Position numbers and translations under genes: made by a program. DNA of 64,000 nucleotides, from contig NZ_LT635549.1 of assembly GCF_900120155.1 (NCBI RefSeq), positions 1,240,001 through 1,304,000 of the forward strand. Direction: 5' to 3'. Origin of the DNA: Clostridium sp. Marseille-P3244 (GTDB taxonomy: Bacteria; Bacillota; Clostridia; Lachnospirales; Lachnospiraceae). Below the pieces are notes generated by a model, which did not search any database, was not told where the DNA came from, and worked only from the letters and a program-made list of their open reading frames with translations. Below are positions 59,764-64,000 of the stretch, piece after piece (position 1 is the first letter of the stretch; each line of letters begins with the position of its first letter).

Positions 59764-61639
59764 ACTGACGCCGGCGGATCCATTCCCAGATGAGATTTTT
59801 TATCAGATCTTTGAGATCGATGACCACGTGGAGCGGACCCAGTTTGTGGAAGCGCTGCGGAACCGGGCCCGCCTTCTGAAGAGAAGCCGGGAGTTCTCGA
59901 ATCTTCTCCAGTCCTTCTTCAAAGATTACCAGCAAAAAATGATGGAACGCGGGAATGTGACCCAGTTCACAGAGCAGCCGGTCGAGCTGCAGTGCGGCCC
60001 CTGGAGGGCGACAGATCTGGGCGTCACCATGCAGAAGTTTGACAGCCGCGGGATGCCGGTACAGATCACGGCGTGCATGCATCCGATCCTGCCGATGGAG
60101 ATCCTGAAGAATGTAGATACCGGGGAGGAACGGGTCCGGCTGGCTTATTTTAAATATGGGGCATGGAATCAGGTGACAGTGAACCGGGAAGTCTGCGCGG
60201 ATAACACGTTGATCGTCAAGGTCCTGAGCAAGATCGGGATCGAAGTGACGTCAGAAAACGCAAAGTACCTTGTGCGGTATATCAGCGACTGTATCGGAAT
60301 GAACCCGGCTAAACTGGCGCCGACGCGGTCTATTAACCGCTTGGGCTGGTGCGGGAATGAGTTCATGCCATATGCTGATGATATTGTATATGACGGGAAT
60401 AAGGAATATGACCCGATCTTCCAGAACGTCCGTGAAAGCGGTAGTTTCCAGATATGGAAGGATCATTGCAGCATCCTGCGGAAAAATAGGATCATCCGCC
60501 TGGCATTTGCGGCCAGCCTCGGCAGCGTTTTGATCGAAGCTTTGCGGATCCTGCCATTTGTCTTCCACATCTGGAGCGGGGAATCCGGTACCGGAAAAAC
60601 TGTGGCCATCATGGCAGCCATGTCTATCTGGGGCAACCCGAAGATGGGCGGCCTGGTCAAGACCATGGATGCAACAAGCGTGAACGTGCGGCGCACAGCA
60701 GCTTTTTTATACAGTCTTCCCTATGCAGGGGATGAACTGCAGACGGTGAAAGACAATAAATATTTTACGAATTATGATAGGTTCATTTACCAGATCACGG
60801 AAGGGATCGACCGCGGTCGTGGAAAGGCTTCCGGTGGTGTGGAAGAGACGAAGACATGGCACAACAGCTACCTTTTTACCGGGGAAGAGCCGATCACAAA
60901 GTCCAACAGCCGGGCCGGATCCAAAAACCGCGTGATCGAGATCGAGGTCGAAGAGAAGCTGCTGGAAGATGGAAACGATACGGTATCGATCCTGACAGAG
61001 AATTACGGACATGCCGGGAAACTCCTGGTGGAGTACCTTCAGAACACAGAGACAAGGAAGCTGCAGGAGGAATACAAGAGATATTTTGACGCTATGTGCA
61101 AGCTGGATACGACAGAGAAGCAGGCCATGGCAATGGCGTGCATGCTGGTGGCGGACCGGATCCTGACGGACGTGATCTTTGAGGGAGAGGATCCGCTGAC
61201 AGTCCAGGATGTGGCACCATATCTGCGCAGCGCGAAGGAAGTAGATATCGCGGAGCGCTCCTACCAGATGGTCCTGAACTGGATCGCGAGAAACCCGGTA
61301 CGGTTCCAGAATCCGGATGATGCGGATTCCGCCAATAAGGGAGAAGTCTGGGGAAGGATCGACACGGATGAAGAACATCCGGAACGCCCGCCCGTAGCGG
61401 TGATCAATAAGGACGTTCTCTGCGACTTCCTGGAGAAGAGCGGATATGACTATGCCGCAGTAAGTAAGAAATGGGCGGCGAAAGACCGGGTGATCCGGAA
61501 CTCCCAGGGCAAACTGGTCCATCAGACAAAGGTATATGGCGTAAAAGCGAGCTATATCAAACTGAACATGGAACCCGCCGCGGACAAGGATGGATTTACG
61601 GAAGCGGAAGATGAGCAGATAGAACTTCCGTTTGATTAG
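59756..61639 (+). CDS. DUF927-type phage replication helicase/primase-associated protein
   Basis: 627 residues from ATG 59756, which overlaps the primase stop; a TTG at 59723 is an alternative. Walker A GESGTGKT near residue 278, MAAMSIWGNPKMGGLVKTMDAT, YAGDELQTVKD and LFTGEEPITKSNSRAGSKNRVIE are DUF927 features. It likely unwinds or loads at the element's origin, which may be the repeat cluster just downstream. Ends in acidic EDEQIELPFD. Confidence 0.88.
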   Translation: MNELTPADPFPDEIFYQIFEIDDHVERTQFVEALRNRARLLKRSREFSNLLQSFFKDYQQKMMERGNVTQFTEQPVELQCGPWRATDLGVTMQKFDSRGMPVQITACMHPILPMEILKNVDTGEERVRLAYFKYGAWNQVTVNREVCADNTLIVKVLSKIGIEVTSENAKYLVRYISDCIGMNPAKLAPTRSINRLGWCGNEFMPYADDIVYDGNKEYDPIFQNVRESGSFQIWKDHCSILRKNRIIRLAFAASLGSVLIEALRILPFVFHIWSGESGTGKTVAIMAAMSIWGNPKMGGLVKTMDATSVNVRRTAAFLYSLPYAGDELQTVKDNKYFTNYDRFIYQITEGIDRGRGKASGGVEETKTWHNSYLFTGEEPITKSNSRAGSKNRVIEIEVEEKLLEDGNDTVSILTENYGHAGKLLVEYLQNTETRKLQEEYKRYFDAMCKLDTTEKQAMAMACMLVADRILTDVIFEGEDPLTVQDVAPYLRSAKEVDIAERSYQMVLNWIARNPVRFQNPDDADSANKGEVWGRIDTDEEHPERPPVAVINKDVLCDFLEKSGYDYAAVSKKWAAKDRVIRNSQGKLVHQTKVYGVKASYIKLNMEPAADKDGFTEAEDEQIELPFD

Positions 61640-61640
61640 G

Positions 61641-61910
61641 GTCTTACCACCATTTTTTGGTAAGACAAAAGGTAAGACCGAAAAATGGCTTAAAATGGGG
61701 CTTTATTATATACAGTCTTACCGTCTTACCAGTCTTACCTTACCCCATATACGTTACGCGCGCGTAAATGGCAGTGCGAAAAATATGATAAAAAAATATG
61801 AGTGTATGGGGGGTATTTTAGGTAAGATGGTAAGACCCCACGTTTTTACTGGGTTTGCGGGCCGTTTTTTATGAAAAACAGGGTAAGCCAAAACTGGAAA
61901 AAGGTAAGAC
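61641..61910. repeat. Cluster of GGTAAGAC/GTCTTACC repeats (candidate origin or control region)
   Basis: Seven exact octamers: GTCTTACC at 61641, 61715, 61723 and 61732, and GGTAAGAC at 61659, 61671, 61829 and 61903 (eight in all counting both strands), plus near copies GGTAAGAT at 61821 and GGTAAGCC at 61882. 61641/61659 form a hairpin. A/T-rich stretches lie between. The gene-free 293 bases fall between the DUF927 gene and the RecU-like gene. Confidence 0.8.
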
Positions 61911-61932
61911 AACAGGGAAATGGAGTGAAAAA

Positions 61933-62358
61933 ATGAGTAATAAGAGTAATGGGACGGCATTTGAGAGAAAGTTTGCAGAGCTCCTTTTTGCAGAAGGATT
62001 CTGGGTCCACTGCCTGAAGGATAATGCGAACGGGCAGCCGTTCGATGTGATCGCGGCCAAGAATGGAAGGACTTATGTGTTTGACTGCAAAGACTGCATG
62101 ACAGAGAGATTTGTGATGAGCAGGATAGAGGAAAACCAGCGCAACGCTATGAAGCTTTGGGCAGAGACGGGGAACCAGCCCGGATTGTTTGCCATTAAGT
62201 TCTCCGGGAGGATCTACCTTCTGCCATGCAGGATGCTGGAGATCCTGGAAGAGAACGGTACAAAGAGCATCACGGAGATCGAGGCGAGAAGATACGGCAG
62301 GACATTTGAGCAATGGTGCTATTCTCAGCATAGATTGGACAAGAAGGCAAAGAAATGA
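61933..62358 (+). CDS. RecU-like PD-(D/E)XK nuclease
   Basis: 141 residues from ATG 61933 after TGGAGTG; a longer frame from 61855 has no site. Motifs: GTAFERKFAELL near residue 8, QPFDVIAAKNGRTYVFDCKD (PD ... DxK) near 30-50. Resembles RecU/Holliday junction resolvase-type nucleases of phages. The stop overlaps the helicase ATG. Confidence 0.82.
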   Translation: MSNKSNGTAFERKFAELLFAEGFWVHCLKDNANGQPFDVIAAKNGRTYVFDCKDCMTERFVMSRIEENQRNAMKLWAETGNQPGLFAIKFSGRIYLLPCRMLEILEENGTKSITEIEARRYGRTFEQWCYSQHRLDKKAKK

Positions 62359-63740
62359 AAGTAAAGATCAGCAACGAGATTTACATACAGCATCCATCCC
62401 CAGAATTGATCCACTGGGCAAGACAGAACCTGATCATCCCGAATCCGGAATATAGCAAAAAGCAGCGGATGGGGCTATGGGTTGGCAATACGGAAAGGCA
62501 GCTGTACCTGTTCTATGTTAATGGCGATACGCTGGCGCTGCCCTGCGGCACAGGAAAGTCGATCCGGAAATATCTTTCCGGGGATATAGAGATCCGGCAG
62601 GATCTGGCAGACAACGGGATGATCGAGTATCCTGGCCGGGTTCCGCTGTATGAATACCAAGAGCTGGCGGTCGAGGCGATGCGAAAGGCCGGATGCGGGA
62701 TCCTGCAGAGTCCCTGCGGGTCCGGGAAGACACAGATGGGGATCGCGCTGGCGGCCAGGCTGAGAAGAAAAACGCTGTGGGTTACCCATACAGCAGATCT
62801 GCTGACCCAGTCCTATGAAAGGGCGGGGCAGTATTATCCAGATGGCCTGCTGGGGAAGATCACAGCGGGGAAGGTGCAGATCGGAAGCCATATGACATTT
62901 GCGACGGTTCAGACACTCTCAAAACTGGATCTGCAGAAATATAAATACACTTGGGATGTGATCATTGTGGATGAGTGTCACCGGGTGTCCGGCACGCCAG
63001 CCAGCATGAAGATGTTTTATCGGGTAATAAGCTCCCTGGCGGCCAGATATAAATACGGGCTGTCTGCAACTGTACACAGATCAGACGGCTTGATCCAGAG
63101 TACGTTCGCCGTCCTGGGGAATGTGCAGTACCAGGTGCCGGATGAGGCAGTGGCCGAGAAAACAATGCAGGTGAAGATCCTGCGCAGGGATACCGGGATC
63201 AAGATAAACCGTTGCTGTCTTGATACGGACGGGACCCTTGTTTACAGCAGGCTGATGGACTACCTGGTGGAAAATGTAAAACGGAATGATCAGATCCTGG
63301 AGGACCTGATCAAGAACCGGGACCATTCCAACCTGATCCTGTCGGACCGTCTCCTGCATCTGCAGCTTATCATGGCGACAATGCCGATCGAAGTCAGGCA
63401 GTGCGCAGTGATGATCGATGGGAGCATGACATCAAAAAAAGCGAAGGCGGATCGGATAAAGGCGATCGAGGACATGAAATCCGGCAAGAAACATTTCCTG
63501 TTTGCTTCCTACAGTCTGGCAAAGGAAGGGCTGGATATCCCAAGGCTGGATCGGCTGTACCTGGCGACGCCGAAAAAGGATTATGCGGTGGTAACACAAA
63601 GCATCGGGAGGATTGCGAGGACATTTGAAGGAAAAGCAGATGCGGTATGCTACGACTATGTGGATGAGATCCAGTTTTGCGAGAATCAATGGAAGCGGAG
63701 AAAAACCAGTTACCGGAAAGCGGGGTGCGAATTTTTATGA
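62355..63740 (+). CDS. Phage DECH-box superfamily 2 DNA helicase
   Basis: 461 residues. Walker A PCGSGKTQ near residue 120, DECH box IIVDECHRVS near 200, motif III-like LSATV near 242, and motif VI QSIGRIART near 425. Similar to phage type III restriction/SNF2-like helicases, probably for replication or repair of the element. AAAGAAATG overlap with the RecU-like stop. Confidence 0.9.
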   Translation: MKVKISNEIYIQHPSPELIHWARQNLIIPNPEYSKKQRMGLWVGNTERQLYLFYVNGDTLALPCGTGKSIRKYLSGDIEIRQDLADNGMIEYPGRVPLYEYQELAVEAMRKAGCGILQSPCGSGKTQMGIALAARLRRKTLWVTHTADLLTQSYERAGQYYPDGLLGKITAGKVQIGSHMTFATVQTLSKLDLQKYKYTWDVIIVDECHRVSGTPASMKMFYRVISSLAARYKYGLSATVHRSDGLIQSTFAVLGNVQYQVPDEAVAEKTMQVKILRRDTGIKINRCCLDTDGTLVYSRLMDYLVENVKRNDQILEDLIKNRDHSNLILSDRLLHLQLIMATMPIEVRQCAVMIDGSMTSKKAKADRIKAIEDMKSGKKHFLFASYSLAKEGLDIPRLDRLYLATPKKDYAVVTQSIGRIARTFEGKADAVCYDYVDEIQFCENQWKRRKTSYRKAGCEFL

Positions 63741-64000
63741 ACACAGTGGAAGCGTTTGAGAGAGTAAGGAAGCTACAGGCCAGGCGAATAAGGAATGAGA
63801 GAAATCTATCTCCGGAAGATCTGAGCGGGAAGTATCGGGTGCCATATGAGAAGCTGCAAGAGGAAATCCGGCAGGCGCAGATGGAGTACCGCGCAGCGTG
63901 TACGAGAAGTATCCGGAAGGCCACGGAGTATCTTTCCCTGCTGATCCTGTGTGATCCCACGGATGAGGGAATAGATGATCGCAGTGAGACCGCCCGGAGA
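63737..64000 (+). CDS. Phage hypothetical protein, cut by the window end
   Basis: 88 codons are open from ATG 63737 to the window edge, starting MNTVEAFERVRKLQARRIRNERNLSPEDL. Basic, helical. It overlaps the helicase stop by four bases (ATGA). No family recognised; the C-terminus is not visible. Confidence 0.65.
   Translation, partial: MNTVEAFERVRKLQARRIRNERNLSPEDLSGKYRVPYEKLQEEIRQAQMEYRAACTRSIRKATEYLSLLILCDPTDEGIDDRSETARR

Overview
The window looks like a chromosome segment from an anaerobic, gut-type Clostridia, most likely Lachnospiraceae. The support is Gram-positive lipoproteins and sortase-type surface proteins, strong AGGAGG ribosome binding sites, an NADH-linked anaerobic purine pathway, selenium-dependent molybdenum hydroxylase genes, and Firmicute-style phage genes. 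No rRNA, tRNA, CRISPR array or insertion sequence was seen.

Layout. (1) 1-186 is the tail of a Rpn-type (PD-(D/E)XK) protein; a full paralogue lies at 13144-14082. (2) 212-5466: a promoter and a guanine-type purine riboswitch precede guanine deaminase and the three xanthine dehydrogenase subunits, closed by a bidirectional terminator and a convergent XRE regulator. (3) 6153-12826: a surface locus with a very large leucine-rich-repeat exoprotein, a membrane-anchored protein, a small abundant-looking secreted protein and two paralogous single-pass membrane proteins of unknown function. (4) 14250-18350: an operon of two flavodoxin lipoproteins, an esterase-like lipoprotein and an iron alcohol dehydrogenase, divergent from a MerR regulator, with a textbook 19-bp-spacer MerR promoter between them. 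(5) 18543-20320: rpsB-tsf. (6) 20737-26949: a 2070-residue beta-helix surface protein. (7) 27142-28445: a HigBA-like module whose antitoxin carries a metalloprotease domain and whose toxin is short.

(8) 28530-50072 is the metabolic core: arcC, ridA, ygeW, ygeY, ygeX and a YheO-type regulator on the minus strand, divergent from ssnA, a xanthine/urate-type permease, ygfK, a hydantoinase, yqeC, a yqeB-mocA fusion and a selenium-dependent xanthine dehydrogenase, then a ModE-like regulator and modABC. Together they would import purines or urate, open and break down the ring through ureido, diaminopropionate and carbamoyl intermediates, recover ATP via carbamate kinase, and supply the molybdenum/selenium cofactor. 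The divergent promoters share two tandem palindromes, the likely site of the YheO-type regulator.

(9) From about 51066 to the window end is a prophage or phage-like integrative element on phage codon and gene order: serine recombinase, a candidate type I toxin with antisense RNA, ImmA-like protease, repressor, Cro-like protein, Rha antirepressor, Gp157, ATPase, primase, DUF927-type helicase, RecU-like nuclease and a DECH helicase. It interrupts an ABC transporter substrate-binding protein gene, whose 3' part remains at 50625-51065. A 270-bp cluster of GGTAAGAC repeats inside the element is a candidate origin or control region.
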